NCBI RefSeq assembly: GCF_013009345.1
Contig: NZ_JABELE010000005.1
Span: 77,149-141,148 of the forward strand
DNA: 64,000 nucleotides
Reading direction: 5' to 3'
From: Acinetobacter geminorum
Lineage (GTDB): Bacteria > Pseudomonadota > Gammaproteobacteria > Pseudomonadales > Moraxellaceae
Both the position numbers and the translations under genes were made by a program. This document shows, one piece after another, positions 20,101 to 27,711 of the stretch (position 1 is its first letter; every line of letters begins with the position of its first letter). The notes beneath the pieces are model-generated. The model was not told where the DNA came from and searched no databases. It saw only the letters and a program-made list of their open reading frames with translations.

Positions 20101-20222
20101 CGGTTATTGGTGGAGTGATTACCTCTACCCTATTAACTCTTGTGGTTGTACCCGTCATTTTCACTTATCTGGATGACTTGAAAAACTTTATGCTGCATCA
20201 AACTCGACGATTCATGTCATAA
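17124..20222 (+). CDS. RND multidrug/hydrophobe efflux transporter (AcrB/MexF-like)
   Basis: A 1032-residue inner-membrane proton/drug antiporter. It has the standard plan: TM1 near the N-terminus, a large periplasmic loop beginning PNIDFPFVVVTTQYAGASPE, TM2-6, a second loop from about 560, and TM7-12. The proton-relay Asp pair is present at about 400-401 (GLLIDDAIVVREN), and the TM10-11 region contains GLVTKNAILLIDF. It is cotranscribed with the adaptor. No outer-membrane factor gene follows, so it must borrow a TolC-type channel encoded elsewhere. The substrate is unknown. proS starts 58 bp downstream with its own leader. Confidence 0.92.
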   Translation: MWFTRISVKYPVFTIMMMLSLMVLGLASWKRMTVEEFPNIDFPFVVVTTQYAGASPEAVESDITKKLEDQINTISGIKQITSRSSEGLSMVIAEFNLDTSSAIAAQDVRDKIATVTAQFRDEIDTPIVQRYDPSSSPIMSVVFESNSMSLAQLSSYVDKRIVPQLKTVSGVGNVNLLGDAKRQIRIKVHPEQLQSYGIGIDQVINTLKNENIEVPAGTLQQKNSELVVQIQSKVIHPLGFGDLVIANKNGSPIFLKQVATVEDTQAELQSSAFYNGRTAVSVDILKSSDANVIKVVDQTYLTLEKLKDQMPAGLDYKVVADSSKGIRASIKDVVRTIIEGAALAVLIVLLFLGSFRSTVITGLTLPITLLGTLTFIWAFGFSINMMTLLALSLSIGLLIDDAIVVRENIVRHTELGKDHVTAALEGTKEIGLAVLATTLTIVAVFLPVAFMGGLIGRFFYQFGVTVSTAVLISMFISFTLDPMLSAHWKDPVKKKDNWLQRFFNHISKILDRLTHVYEKLLKLALRFRLITVIVAIASLFAALGLSKLIGTEFVPTPDKGEVRIQFETPVDSSLEYTQAKLHQVDQIIRQFPDVVSTYGVVNSEVDSGKNHAGLGVTLKPKQERSSDLNTLNNEFRDRLQTVAGIQVTSVAAAQDSVSGGQKPIMISIKGSDLNELQKISDRFIAEMEKIKGVVDLESSLKEPKPTLGVHINRVLASDLGLSVSQIANAIRPLIAGDNVTTWEDRDGETYDVNLRLNENKRMLPQDVQNLYINSNKTNAAGQNILVPLSAVATTEEKLGASQINRRDLEREVLIEANTSGRPSGDIGQDIDKMQKAFKLPAGYTFDTQGANADMAESAGYALTAITLSIVFIYIVLGSQFNSFIHPAAIMASLPLSLIGVFLALFLFQSTLNLFSIIGIIMLMGLVTKNAILLIDFIKKAMDQGVSRYDAILQAGKTRLRPILMTTSAMVMGMVPLALGLGEGGEQSAPMAHAVIGGVITSTLLTLVVVPVIFTYLDDLKNFMLHQTRRFMS

Positions 20223-20280
20223 TGCAGCGATTATCGTATAATCTGCGTTTTTATAACGCTTAACTTTTAGGACTTTTTCC

Positions 20281-21996
20281 ATGCGCGCAAGCCGCTTTTT
20301 ATTTGCAACGTTGAGAGAAACCCCAAATGATGCTGAAGTGATTTCACACCAGCTCATGTTACGTGCGGGGATGATTCGTAAATTGGCATCTGGTTTATAT
20401 ACATGGCTGCCGATGGGAACACGTGTGCTTAAAAAAGTAGATGCGATTGTTCGTGAAGAAATGAACCGTTCAGGCGCGATGGAAGTATTCATGCCCGTGA
20501 CTCAACCCGCAAGTCTTTGGGAAGAATCAGGTCGATATGAACAATATGGTCCTGAGTTATTACGCTTTAAAGATCGTCATAGGAACCCATTCGTACTTGG
20601 GCCAACGCATGAAGAAGTTATTACAGATATGGCTCGTAACGAATTAAAAAGTTATAAGCAGCTCCCTGTAAACTTCTATCAAATTCAAACCAAATTCCGT
20701 GATGAAATTCGACCACGTTTTGGTGTAATGCGTTCACGTGAGTTCATCATGAAAGATGCTTATTCTTTCCATGCAACTCAAGAGTCATTACAAGAAACTT
20801 ATGATGTGATGTACGACACTTATAGCCGTATTTTCACTCGTTTAGGTTTAGATTTCCGCCCAGTACAAGCAGATACAGGTTCTATTGGTGGTTCAGCTTC
20901 ACACGAATTCCACGTATTGGCTGCAAGTGGTGAAGATGACATCGCATTTTCAACTGAATCTGATTATGCGGCAAACGTTGAAATGGCTGAGGCTGTTTTA
21001 GTTGGTGAACGTGCAGCACCGACACAAGAATTTAAATTGGTTGAAACACCAAACCAAAAAACGATTGATGATGTTTGCCAATTCTTAAATGCTGATCCAA
21101 AGCAATCTGTTAAAGCATTATTGGTTCAAGGCGTTGCTGATGAAAAAGGTAATGTTCCTGTCATTGCTCTATTTGTACGTGGCGACCACGAACTTAATGA
21201 GATTAAAGCTGAGAAGCATCCTTTAGTTGCTGCGCCGCTTACTTTTGCAACTGAAGAACAACTCCAAGCATTTGGTTTAACTGCTGGCTTTACAGGTCCA
21301 CAAGGTTTAGTCGAAAAAGGCTTAACTGTAATTGTTGACCGTGCTGCATCTGTTCTTTCTGATTTCGTTGCTGGTGCAAATGAAGCGGACAAACATGCGG
21401 TTGGCGTAAACTGGGAACGTGATGCACAAATTAGCGAAGTTTTTGATCTACGTAATGTGGTTGAAGGCGATCCATCTCCAGATGGCAAAGGCACACTACA
21501 AATTAAACGCGGTATTGAAGTAGGTCATATTTTCCAGCTTGGTACTAAATACTCTGAAGCTTTGGGCTGTAAAGTTCTAGGTGAAGATGGCAAACCATTT
21601 ACAGTAACCATGGGATGCTACGGTATTGGTGTAACACGTGTTGTTGCAGCTGCAATTGAACAAAACTACGATGACAAAGGTATTATCTGGCCTCAAGCTA
21701 TTGCACCTTTTGAAATTGCAATTGTTCCAATGAATGCGCACAAATCACCACGTACTCTTGAAGCAGCAGAGTCTCTTTATGCAGAACTTCAAGCTCAAGG
21801 TTTTGATGTGTTACTTGATGATCGTAACGAACGTCCAGGTGTTAAATTCTCTGACCTTGAATTGATGGGTATTCCACACCGTATTGTAATTGGTGAAAAA
21901 GGTTTGGATGCTGGTACTTTTGAATACAAAGGCCGCCGCGATGCTGAAGCGAGTAATTTAACTAAAGAAGAGCTTTTAGCTAAATTAGTGCGTTAA
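20281..21996 (+). CDS. proS: Prolyl-tRNA synthetase
   Basis: A 571-residue class II aminoacyl-tRNA synthetase of the bacterial type, charging tRNA-Pro. It has motif 1/2 regions (FMPVTQPASLWEESGRYEQY; FRDEIRPRFGVMRSREF), an editing (INS/YbaK-like) domain inserted between motifs 2 and 3 (about 225-400), motif 3 near GCYGIGVTRVVAA, and a C-terminal anticodon-binding domain from about 470. The ATG at 20281 gives the typical MRASRFLFATLRETP start. A terminator follows 13 bp after the stop. Confidence 0.97.
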   Translation: MRASRFLFATLRETPNDAEVISHQLMLRAGMIRKLASGLYTWLPMGTRVLKKVDAIVREEMNRSGAMEVFMPVTQPASLWEESGRYEQYGPELLRFKDRHRNPFVLGPTHEEVITDMARNELKSYKQLPVNFYQIQTKFRDEIRPRFGVMRSREFIMKDAYSFHATQESLQETYDVMYDTYSRIFTRLGLDFRPVQADTGSIGGSASHEFHVLAASGEDDIAFSTESDYAANVEMAEAVLVGERAAPTQEFKLVETPNQKTIDDVCQFLNADPKQSVKALLVQGVADEKGNVPVIALFVRGDHELNEIKAEKHPLVAAPLTFATEEQLQAFGLTAGFTGPQGLVEKGLTVIVDRAASVLSDFVAGANEADKHAVGVNWERDAQISEVFDLRNVVEGDPSPDGKGTLQIKRGIEVGHIFQLGTKYSEALGCKVLGEDGKPFTVTMGCYGIGVTRVVAAAIEQNYDDKGIIWPQAIAPFEIAIVPMNAHKSPRTLEAAESLYAELQAQGFDVLLDDRNERPGVKFSDLELMGIPHRIVIGEKGLDAGTFEYKGRRDAEASNLTKEELLAKLVR

Positions 21997-22008
21997 TAAA
22001 TACATAAA

Positions 22009-22040
22009 TAAAAAAGCAGCTTTTAGAAGCTGCTTTTTTA
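22009..22040 (+). terminator. proS terminator (may also serve yegP)
   Basis: AAAAAGCAGC and GCTGCTTTTT pair around loop TTTTAGAA, with T and A tracts on both sides. The convergent yegP gene ends a few bases beyond. Confidence 0.88.
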
Positions 22041-22049
22041 TTTCAATTT

Positions 22050-22391
22050 TTATGCTTGAAGAGTTAAATCCTTGATAGTCGTAGATGAACCATTATTTTT
22101 AACCGACTCAATTCCTTTATCACGTGAAGCTTCGCTCGCATAGAACTGGCTCGTGCCAATAATCTGATGATTTGCAGCTTTTAAATTGAAATAAGGTTTC
22201 CCATTCTTTGCAGTTAAACGCTCATATCGGCCATCATCACCACTGTTTTTCTGAATTGACTCAATACCATTTACAGCAGAAGCTTTTGCCTTATATAGCT
22301 CACTATTTAAAATAGGTTCACCATTTCCTGCCTTCAAGATAAAGCGGTATTGTCCATCACTCGCCTGTGAAATTTCGTACCATCCTGCCAT
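22050..22391 (-). CDS. yegP: YegP family (DUF1508) protein
   Basis: A 113-residue protein made of two tandem DUF1508 repeats of about 48 residues. The first starts at WYEISQASDGQYRFILKAGNG and the second at RYERLTAKNGKPYFNLKAANH; each ends in a GIESV/GIESI-type helix. This is the UPF0339/YegP fold. The function is unknown, though a link to stress has been suggested. There is no export signal. It is monocistronic, with about 210 bp of AT-rich DNA upstream. Confidence 0.88.
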   Translation of the reverse strand: MAGWYEISQASDGQYRFILKAGNGEPILNSELYKAKASAVNGIESIQKNSGDDGRYERLTAKNGKPYFNLKAANHQIIGTSQFYASEASRDKGIESVKNNGSSTTIKDLTLQA

Positions 22392-22544
22392 AAAAACCTC
22401 ATTTTTTTGTTGGTGTGAGTATGACTTTCGTTATTATTCTGGACGAAAGTTATTTGTTATTAATGACAATATAAAGACGCGAACATTCCTTGAATAGTCC
22501 ATTTTTTATACTTTTTCGTAATAAAATTATAATGATGTTAGAAA

Positions 22545-22580
22545 TTTAAAAAGCAGAGATATAACCGTGTATCTCTGCTG
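22545..22580 (-). terminator. Terminator of yjdM
   Basis: A 10-bp perfect stem AGCAGAGATA / TATCTCTGCT (22552-22561 with 22570-22579). Read on the minus strand it is followed by TTTTT, just past the yjdM stop. Confidence 0.82.
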
Positions 22581-22602
22581 AAATGTAATAATAATTAACA
22601 GT

Positions 22603-22947
22603 TTAAGCTTTTTTTACAAATTCAGATTTTAATTTCATCTGACCAATACCATCAATTTTACAATCAATATTGTGACCATCACTTGCATCTAGCACTAGAC
22701 GAATCGTTTTTACCTTCGTACCTACTTTAACGACTGAAGAAGAACCTTTAATTTTTAAGTCTTTGATTACAGTGACGCTATCACCATCTGCCAAGACATT
22801 TCCATTTGCATCTTTAATAATTTCTTGTTCTTCAGTTGTTGATGCTTCTCCTTCTTTCCACTCATGTGAACATTCAGGACAAATCAATAAGTCGCCATCT
22901 TGGTAAGTATATTCTGATTGGCATTTTGGGCAGTTTGGCAAAGACAT
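22603..22947 (-). CDS. yjdM: YjdM/PhnA-type zinc-ribbon protein
   Basis: The frame is open to 22989, but the family's conserved start MSLPNCPKC begins at 22947, giving 114 residues. The N-terminal zinc ribbon is CPKC (about 6-9) with CPEC (about 24-27). The C-terminal domain (KDANGNVLADGDSVTVIKDL; IDGIGQMKLKSEFVKKA) is the PhnA/YjdM fold. The old name (alkylphosphonate uptake) is misleading, because the protein does not act in phosphonate transport and its role is unknown. It is monocistronic with its own terminator. Confidence 0.88.
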   Translation of the reverse strand: MSLPNCPKCQSEYTYQDGDLLICPECSHEWKEGEASTTEEQEIIKDANGNVLADGDSVTVIKDLKIKGSSSVVKVGTKVKTIRLVLDASDGHNIDCKIDGIGQMKLKSEFVKKA

Positions 22948-23037
22948 GAAAAAAATCTCAAAAAGTATATTATGCGAGAAATGACTCATTTTTTAAAGTT
23001 TTAAATAATAGACTTTTACCAAAAAAAAATTTATATA

Positions 23038-23403
23038 TTATTTTAAGTTTTTACTTAATAAATATTCCTTCAAAATAATTGCGTGATTGTTTTCAACATC
23101 TTTTGCTGAATATAAAAGTGTGACTGTATTCCTTGATGCGATTTGTTGTAGCTCTTCAACGGCGGAGTTGGTTTCAAGTTCCTCTAAATAACGCTGTTTA
23201 AATTCTTCCCAATGATCTGGTGTTGCAGCATGGAACCACTTTCTAAGTTCAGTTGAAGGAGCCACTTCTTTTAGCCACAAATCCAAGTGGGCATTCTCTT
23301 TACTAATTCCCCTGCTCCATAGGCGGTCAACCAAAATTCGCTTTCCATCACTAGGCTCTGCATTTTCATAAATTCTTTTAATATGTATATCCACTTCTAA
23401 CAC
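23038..23403 (-). CDS. DUF488 family protein (YeaO-like)
   Basis: A 121-residue cytoplasmic protein with the DUF488 signature RILVDRLWSRGISKE (about 22-36), LWLKEVAPSTELRKWF and a C-terminal TLLYSAKDVENNHAIILKEYL. The family is widespread and its biochemical role is unknown. It is divergent from rutD, with 165 bp between the starts. Nothing links it functionally to the rut genes beyond position. Confidence 0.85.
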   Translation of the reverse strand: MLEVDIHIKRIYENAEPSDGKRILVDRLWSRGISKENAHLDLWLKEVAPSTELRKWFHAATPDHWEEFKQRYLEELETNSAVEELQQIASRNTVTLLYSAKDVENNHAIILKEYLLSKNLK

Positions 23404-23517
23404 CTACTCAGCTCAATCTAAATATCATTGGCTTAATCATCACATTGATTTGCCTTCCTCTACAATCTAAATCTTTTGCGCTAAATATTGTCTCAATTTG
23501 CCATTAATGATTAATTC

Positions 23518-23534
23518 AGGCATATAAATTGCTT
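23518..23534 (+). promoter_or_regulatory. Putative sigma-54 promoter of rutDE
   Basis: AGGCATATAAATTGCTT fits the -24/-12 pattern GG-N10-GC, with GGCA upstream and TTGC downstream. It is placed so that a transcript would start near 23544, about 25 bases before the rutD ATG. The match is good at the invariant pairs but lacks the full TGGCACG. Confidence 0.5.
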
Positions 23535-23568
23535 TTGAATTTTTCATTATTTTATCAAATGGTAAAAA

Positions 23569-24375
23569 ATGAAATATTATATTTATCCGTGTTCATCTCA
23601 AAAAGATGCCCCTTATTTGATTTTCTCATCTGGGTTAGGTGGTCATGCTAGTTTTTGGAGCCCACAACTTGAATCGTTGAGTACGCATTTCAATATCGTG
23701 ACTTATGACCAAGAAGGCTGTCACCAAGACAGTGCTTTATTACCTGCACACTACCATATGTGTGACATGGCAAATCAAGTACTACACTTATTAGAACATC
23801 TTCAAATTCATGAATTCCATATGATCGGGCATGCTTTAGGCGGCATCATCGGAATGGAGCTAGCAAAACAACTACAATCCAGCTCAATTACCATGCTCAG
23901 CCTGACACTGATTAATGCGTGGGATGAGCTAGATGCCCATACACAAAAATGTTTTGATGCCCGTATCGCACTATTAGCGTCAGCAGGTGCTGAAGCCTAT
24001 GTGCGTGCACAGGCATTATTTTTGTATCCTCCAGCATGGATTTCTCAGAATCATAGCTACATTAAAAATACCGAAGATATTCAACTCCAAAACTTTCCAC
24101 CTAAGACAAATGTATTTGCACGACTCAAAGCATTGATGCGCTTTCAATTACAAGCAGAGCACTTACAAGCATTGCAAGACACCGCAATTCATATCGTTGC
24201 CAATCAAGATGATTTTTTAGTTCCAGCACATAAATCACAAGATCTTTTTACCAAACTTGGTCATGGTCAACTCTGCATTTTACCCTCTGGTGCCCATGCT
24301 TCCACAGTGACCGAATCTCAACAACTAAATCAAACTTTCATTCAATTTTTCCATAGCATTAAGGCCTTATCATGA
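23569..24375 (+). CDS. rutD: RutD-like aminoacrylate hydrolase
   Basis: A 268-residue alpha/beta hydrolase of the Rut pyrimidine pathway, assigned to aminoacrylate breakdown toward malonic semialdehyde. The N-terminal strand leads into SSGLGGHASFWSPQ. At the nucleophile elbow it reads IGHALGG, with Ala where hydrolases have Ser; the same replacement is characteristic of RutD and supports this name over a generic hydrolase. A late His is in PSGAHAST. It overlaps rutE by four bases (ATGA). In E. coli rutD lies inside the single rutABCDEFG operon; here it heads a separate upstream unit. Confidence 0.88.
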   Translation: MKYYIYPCSSQKDAPYLIFSSGLGGHASFWSPQLESLSTHFNIVTYDQEGCHQDSALLPAHYHMCDMANQVLHLLEHLQIHEFHMIGHALGGIIGMELAKQLQSSSITMLSLTLINAWDELDAHTQKCFDARIALLASAGAEAYVRAQALFLYPPAWISQNHSYIKNTEDIQLQNFPPKTNVFARLKALMRFQLQAEHLQALQDTAIHIVANQDDFLVPAHKSQDLFTKLGHGQLCILPSGAHASTVTESQQLNQTFIQFFHSIKALS

Positions 24376-24959
24376 ATGCAAAAACATTAAATATTTTAGA
24401 TCAACTCTTTTTAGAAGCTAGAACCCACAGCACGTGGTTAGATAAAGCCGTCAGCCCCGAGCAAATTCAACAAATTTATGATCTGGTCAAAATGGCGCCA
24501 ACTTCTGCCAACTGTAGTCCTGCTCGTTTTGTATTTTTAACAACACCTGAAGCTAAACAAAAACTCAAGCCAGCATTGTCGTCTGGCAATGTAGAAAAGA
24601 CGATGACAGCTCCTGTCACTGTTTTGGTTGCAACCGATGCAAGATTTTATGACAAACTGCCAGAACTATTTCCGTATGCTGATGCAAAATCATGGTTTAC
24701 ATCAAGTGAAGCCGTAGCACATGAAACTGCTTTTCGTAATAGTTCATTACAAGCTGCATATTTGATTATGGCATGTCGTAGTTTAGGTTTAGATACAGGT
24801 CCAATGTCTGGTTTTGACGCGAAACAAGTTGATGAGCTATTTTTTGCAGGCACAAATCATCATATTAATCTCATCATTAACATCGGCTATGGCGACCCTC
24901 AAAAAGTTTATACTCGCCTTCCCCGTTTAAATTTTGAAGAGGCTTGTCGGGTGGAATGA
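24372..24959 (+). CDS. rutE: RutE, malonic semialdehyde reductase (nitroreductase family)
   Basis: A 195-residue FMN-dependent nitroreductase-fold enzyme that reduces malonic semialdehyde to 3-hydroxypropionate, a detoxification step of uracil degradation. Family features are MAPTSANCSPARFVFL (about 41-56), SSLQAAYLIMACRSLGLDTGPMSGFD (residues about 122-147) and the C-terminal IGYGDPQKVYTRLPRL. Its ATG overlaps the rutD stop, so the two are translationally coupled. A terminator follows at about 25014, separating it from rutA. Confidence 0.93.
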   Translation: MNAKTLNILDQLFLEARTHSTWLDKAVSPEQIQQIYDLVKMAPTSANCSPARFVFLTTPEAKQKLKPALSSGNVEKTMTAPVTVLVATDARFYDKLPELFPYADAKSWFTSSEAVAHETAFRNSSLQAAYLIMACRSLGLDTGPMSGFDAKQVDELFFAGTNHHINLIINIGYGDPQKVYTRLPRLNFEEACRVE

Positions 24960-25013
24960 GTTAAATACATAACACCCTCTTCAATCTCAAAAGAGAAATA
25001 CTTTAGTTCTACA

Positions 25014-25040
25014 CGGCGACTTTAATGTCGCCCTTTTTAT
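25014..25040 (+). terminator. rutDE terminator
   Basis: GGCGAC and GTCGCC pair around TTTAAT, followed by CTTTTTATT, 55 bases after the rutE stop codon. Confidence 0.75.
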
Positions 25041-25216
25041 TCTGCTGTTTTAGAACATTGGATGTCATGCACATTCCAAAAATAAAATTGATCAAATGAT
25101 GCACAATGAAGCAAGTTAGTTCCTCCTTGGTGCACAATCGCATTATTCTTTACCATTCGATAAAAATTATACCAAACAATAAATATAAAATACTGATAAA
25201 TATATAAATATTAAAG

Positions 25217-25234
25217 TTGGCACGAGCTATGCAT
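25217..25234 (+). promoter_or_regulatory. Sigma-54-type promoter of the rutABCFG unit
   Basis: TTGGCACGAGCTATGCAT contains the full -24 element TTGGCACG and the invariant GG-N10-GC spacing (GG 25219-25220, GC 25231-25232). Transcription would start near 25244, about 74 bases before the rutA ATG. GCAC/GTGC half sites lie 85-150 bp upstream, as expected for an NtrC-type enhancer, though none is a full palindrome. In E. coli the rut operon belongs to the NtrC regulon. Confidence 0.7.
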
Positions 25235-25317
25235 TATTGAAAACACATATTGGTTCTGAAAATTATATCTTTTATAGCTTTCAGTTCGACTTCCTAAACT
25301 CACGATGGGGAATCAAG

Positions 25318-26436
25318 ATGAAGATCGGCGTTTTTTGTCCAATTGGAAATAATGGCTGGCTGCTTTCAGAAAATGCACCGCAATATAAACCTACCTTTGA
25401 ATTAAACAAACAAATTGTACAGCGTGCTGAACACTACGGTTTTGACTTTGCCCTTTCCATGATTAAGTTACGTGGTTTTGGCGGAAAAACTGAGTTTTGG
25501 GACTATAACCTTGAAACATTTACCCTCATGGCAGGTCTCGCTGCTGTCACCAGTAAAATCCAAATTTATGCAACCGCTGCAACACTAGTCATGCCTCCTG
25601 CAATTGTGGCACGTATGGCATCGACCATAGATTCGATTTCCAACGGTCGCTTTGGACTAAACGTCGTGACTGGATGGCAAATGCCTGAATATTCCCAAAT
25701 GGGTATGTGGCCTGGCGATGAATATTTTGCTAAGCGCTATGACTACTTATCTGAGTATGTCGAAGTTTTGCGTGAACTTTGGGCAACTGGGAAGTCAGAC
25801 CTAAAAGGCGAGTTCTTCCAGATGAATGATTGTCAGGTCAAACCACAGCCTCAAGCTGATATGAAAATTATCTGTGCAGGACAGTCTGATGCTGGTTTAG
25901 CTTTTTCCGCAAAATATGCTGACTACAACTTTGTTTTCGGAAAAGGTTTAAACACACCGACAGCCTATGCCGAAATTAATGATCGCTTAAAAGTTCAAAC
26001 CGACAAAACTGGACGAAATGTACAAACCTATGTGTTGTTTATGGTAATTGCTGCCGAAACAGATGAAGCCGCAATGCAGAAGTGGCAACACTATAACGAT
26101 GGTGCAGACATGGAAGCTATTCGTTGGCTACAAGACCAAGGTGCAAAAGATAAAGTGTCTGGGACTGACACCAATATTCGCCACATGGCCTCTAGCGTTT
26201 CTCCCGTCAATATCAATATGGGCACCATTGTTGGCTCTTTTAAAAATGTCGCAAAAATGCTTGATCAAATTTCTGAGATTAAAGGGACAGAGGGAATTTT
26301 GTTGACCTTTGATGACTTTTTACAAGGCGTAGAAGATTTTGGTCAACACATTCAACCGCTCATGAAATGTCGTGAAAGTGTCGTTACCGAACTGGCAGAG
26401 CAAGTTGAACCAACTGTTTTGGAGAAAAGCGCATGA
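25318..26436 (+). CDS. rutA: RutA pyrimidine monooxygenase
   Basis: A 372-residue flavin-dependent, luciferase-fold monooxygenase that opens the uracil ring to ureidoacrylate peracid. Start 25318 is chosen because GGGGAA lies just upstream and the protein then begins MKIGVFCPIGNNGW, the conserved family start; the longer frame to 25237 is not supported. Diagnostic stretches are FALSMIKLRGFGGKTEFWD, ATAATLVMPPAIVARMAS and CAGQSDAGLAFS. It needs the flavin reductase RutF. It overlaps rutB by four bases. Confidence 0.96.
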   Translation: MKIGVFCPIGNNGWLLSENAPQYKPTFELNKQIVQRAEHYGFDFALSMIKLRGFGGKTEFWDYNLETFTLMAGLAAVTSKIQIYATAATLVMPPAIVARMASTIDSISNGRFGLNVVTGWQMPEYSQMGMWPGDEYFAKRYDYLSEYVEVLRELWATGKSDLKGEFFQMNDCQVKPQPQADMKIICAGQSDAGLAFSAKYADYNFVFGKGLNTPTAYAEINDRLKVQTDKTGRNVQTYVLFMVIAAETDEAAMQKWQHYNDGADMEAIRWLQDQGAKDKVSGTDTNIRHMASSVSPVNINMGTIVGSFKNVAKMLDQISEIKGTEGILLTFDDFLQGVEDFGQHIQPLMKCRESVVTELAEQVEPTVLEKSA

Positions 26437-27185
26437 ATGAAATGTCTAATATTGTATGTGCAGAATTCACGGCACAGATTGGTACAGGCAAAGTATTAAA
26501 AGCAGAACCTGAACATATTCAACTAGCAGCAGAACAAACTGCGCTTGTTGTCATTGATATGCAAAATGCTTACACCTCTTTAGGTGGGTATTTAGATTTA
26601 GCAGGTTTTGATGTCTCAAAGACTAAGCCGGTAGTCGAAAATATTAAAAAGGCGATCGATGCTGCACATAGTGCAGGGATTCAGGTCATCTATTTTCAAA
26701 ATGGTTGGGATAAAAACTACGTCGAAGCTGGTGGTTTAGGTTCACCAAATTTTCATAAATCCAATGCTTTAAAAACCATGCGTAAACAACCTGAGTTACA
26801 AGGCCAACTTTTATCTAAAGGTGGTTGGGACTTTGCTTTAATTGATGAGTTACAACCACTTCCACAAGACATCATTATTGAAAAGCCACGTTATAGCGGT
26901 TTCTTTAACACCGCGCTCGACAGCATTTTACGTGCTCGTGGCATTCGTAATTTGGTCTTTGTAGGTATTGCCACCAATGTCTGTGTCGAGTCGACCCTAC
27001 GTGATGGTTTCTTTTTGGAATATTTCGGTGTTGCACTTAAAGATGCTTGCTATCAAGCCGGACCTCAAGAGGCTCACGACGCAGCGCTATATAACATTAA
27101 AACTTTTTTTGGCTGGGTATCTGACACCAATAGTTTCATTGAAACCTTTAGTTCGGCATCAACATTGCTACAGCAATCTGCCTAA
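26433..27185 (+). CDS. rutB: RutB ureidoacrylate amidohydrolase
   Basis: A 250-residue isochorismatase-fold hydrolase that splits (peroxy)ureidoacrylate, releasing carbamate and aminoacrylate. The catalytic Asp is in VVIDMQNAY (about residue 41), the Lys in IIEKPRYSGF, and the Cys in GIATNVCVESTLRDG. The ATG overlaps the rutA stop (ATGA). A second in-frame ATG three codons in is possible. It is the second gene of the rutABCFG unit. Confidence 0.95.
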   Translation: MNEMSNIVCAEFTAQIGTGKVLKAEPEHIQLAAEQTALVVIDMQNAYTSLGGYLDLAGFDVSKTKPVVENIKKAIDAAHSAGIQVIYFQNGWDKNYVEAGGLGSPNFHKSNALKTMRKQPELQGQLLSKGGWDFALIDELQPLPQDIIIEKPRYSGFFNTALDSILRARGIRNLVFVGIATNVCVESTLRDGFFLEYFGVALKDACYQAGPQEAHDAALYNIKTFFGWVSDTNSFIETFSSASTLLQQSA

Positions 27186-27231
27186 TTCATACATTTAATT
27201 TTATCTAAATTTTTTTGATTTGGAGCTTTTT

Positions 27232-27615
27232 ATGTCTAAACAAGTTGTTATCCCTGAAGGAACATCGGCACCACTTGCACCCTATGTTCCTGCAACCAAA
27301 GCAGACAATATTGTGTATGTCTCAGGCACATTGGCTTTTGATGAAAATAATAATGTGGTTTGTATTGGTGATGCTGCAGGACAGACTCGCCATATTTTAG
27401 AAACAATCAAAAAAGTGATTGAAACTGCGGGTGGGACCATGGATGACGTAACGTTCAATTCCATTTTCATTAAAGATTGGGCGGACTATACCGCAGTGAA
27501 TACGATATATGCCGAATACTTTCCGGGTGACAAACCTGCTCGCTTTTGTATCCAGTGCGGCTTGGTGAAACCCGATGCCTTAATTGAAATTGCATCGATT
27601 GCCCATGTGGGATAA
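27232..27615 (+). CDS. rutC: RutC aminoacrylate deaminase (RidA family)
   Basis: A 127-residue RidA/YjgF-family protein. The start at 27232 is preceded by TGGAGC and gives MSKQVVIPEGTSAPLAPY, the RutC-type N-terminus. Conserved features include VYVSGTLAFDENN, the segment DVTFNSIFIKDWADY, and CIQCGLVKPDALIEIASIAH with the active-site Arg one position before this stretch. It accelerates removal of aminoacrylate. The gap to rutB is 46 bp. Confidence 0.94.
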   Translation: MSKQVVIPEGTSAPLAPYVPATKADNIVYVSGTLAFDENNNVVCIGDAAGQTRHILETIKKVIETAGGTMDDVTFNSIFIKDWADYTAVNTIYAEYFPGDKPARFCIQCGLVKPDALIEIASIAHVG

Positions 27616-27711
27616 ACGATGTCACTGATAAAAACCTTAAGCATCATAACTGATGTGATGTTTTAGCCTCGATTCATTGTAATGATCATGCATTGGGGCT
27701 GGAGAGCAATC

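Larger units (their letters stand above)
24960..25317. other. Intergenic control region between rutE and rutA
   Basis: 358 bp without a credible gene. It holds the rutDE terminator, three GCAC/GTGC-type half sites that resemble NtrC half-sites (near 25068, 25100 and 25130), a sigma-54-type promoter at 25217-25234, and about 75 bp of leader before the rutA ATG. An in-frame upstream extension of rutA from 25237 is open but lacks a ribosome-binding site. I saw no RutR-type operator (TTGACCA palindrome). Confidence 0.6.

Noticed and set aside
25237..25317. N-terminal extension of rutA from the upstream start
   Set aside because: It has no ribosome-binding site, lies over the predicted transcription start, and has no match to the known RutA N-terminus; GGGGAA before 25318 marks the start.
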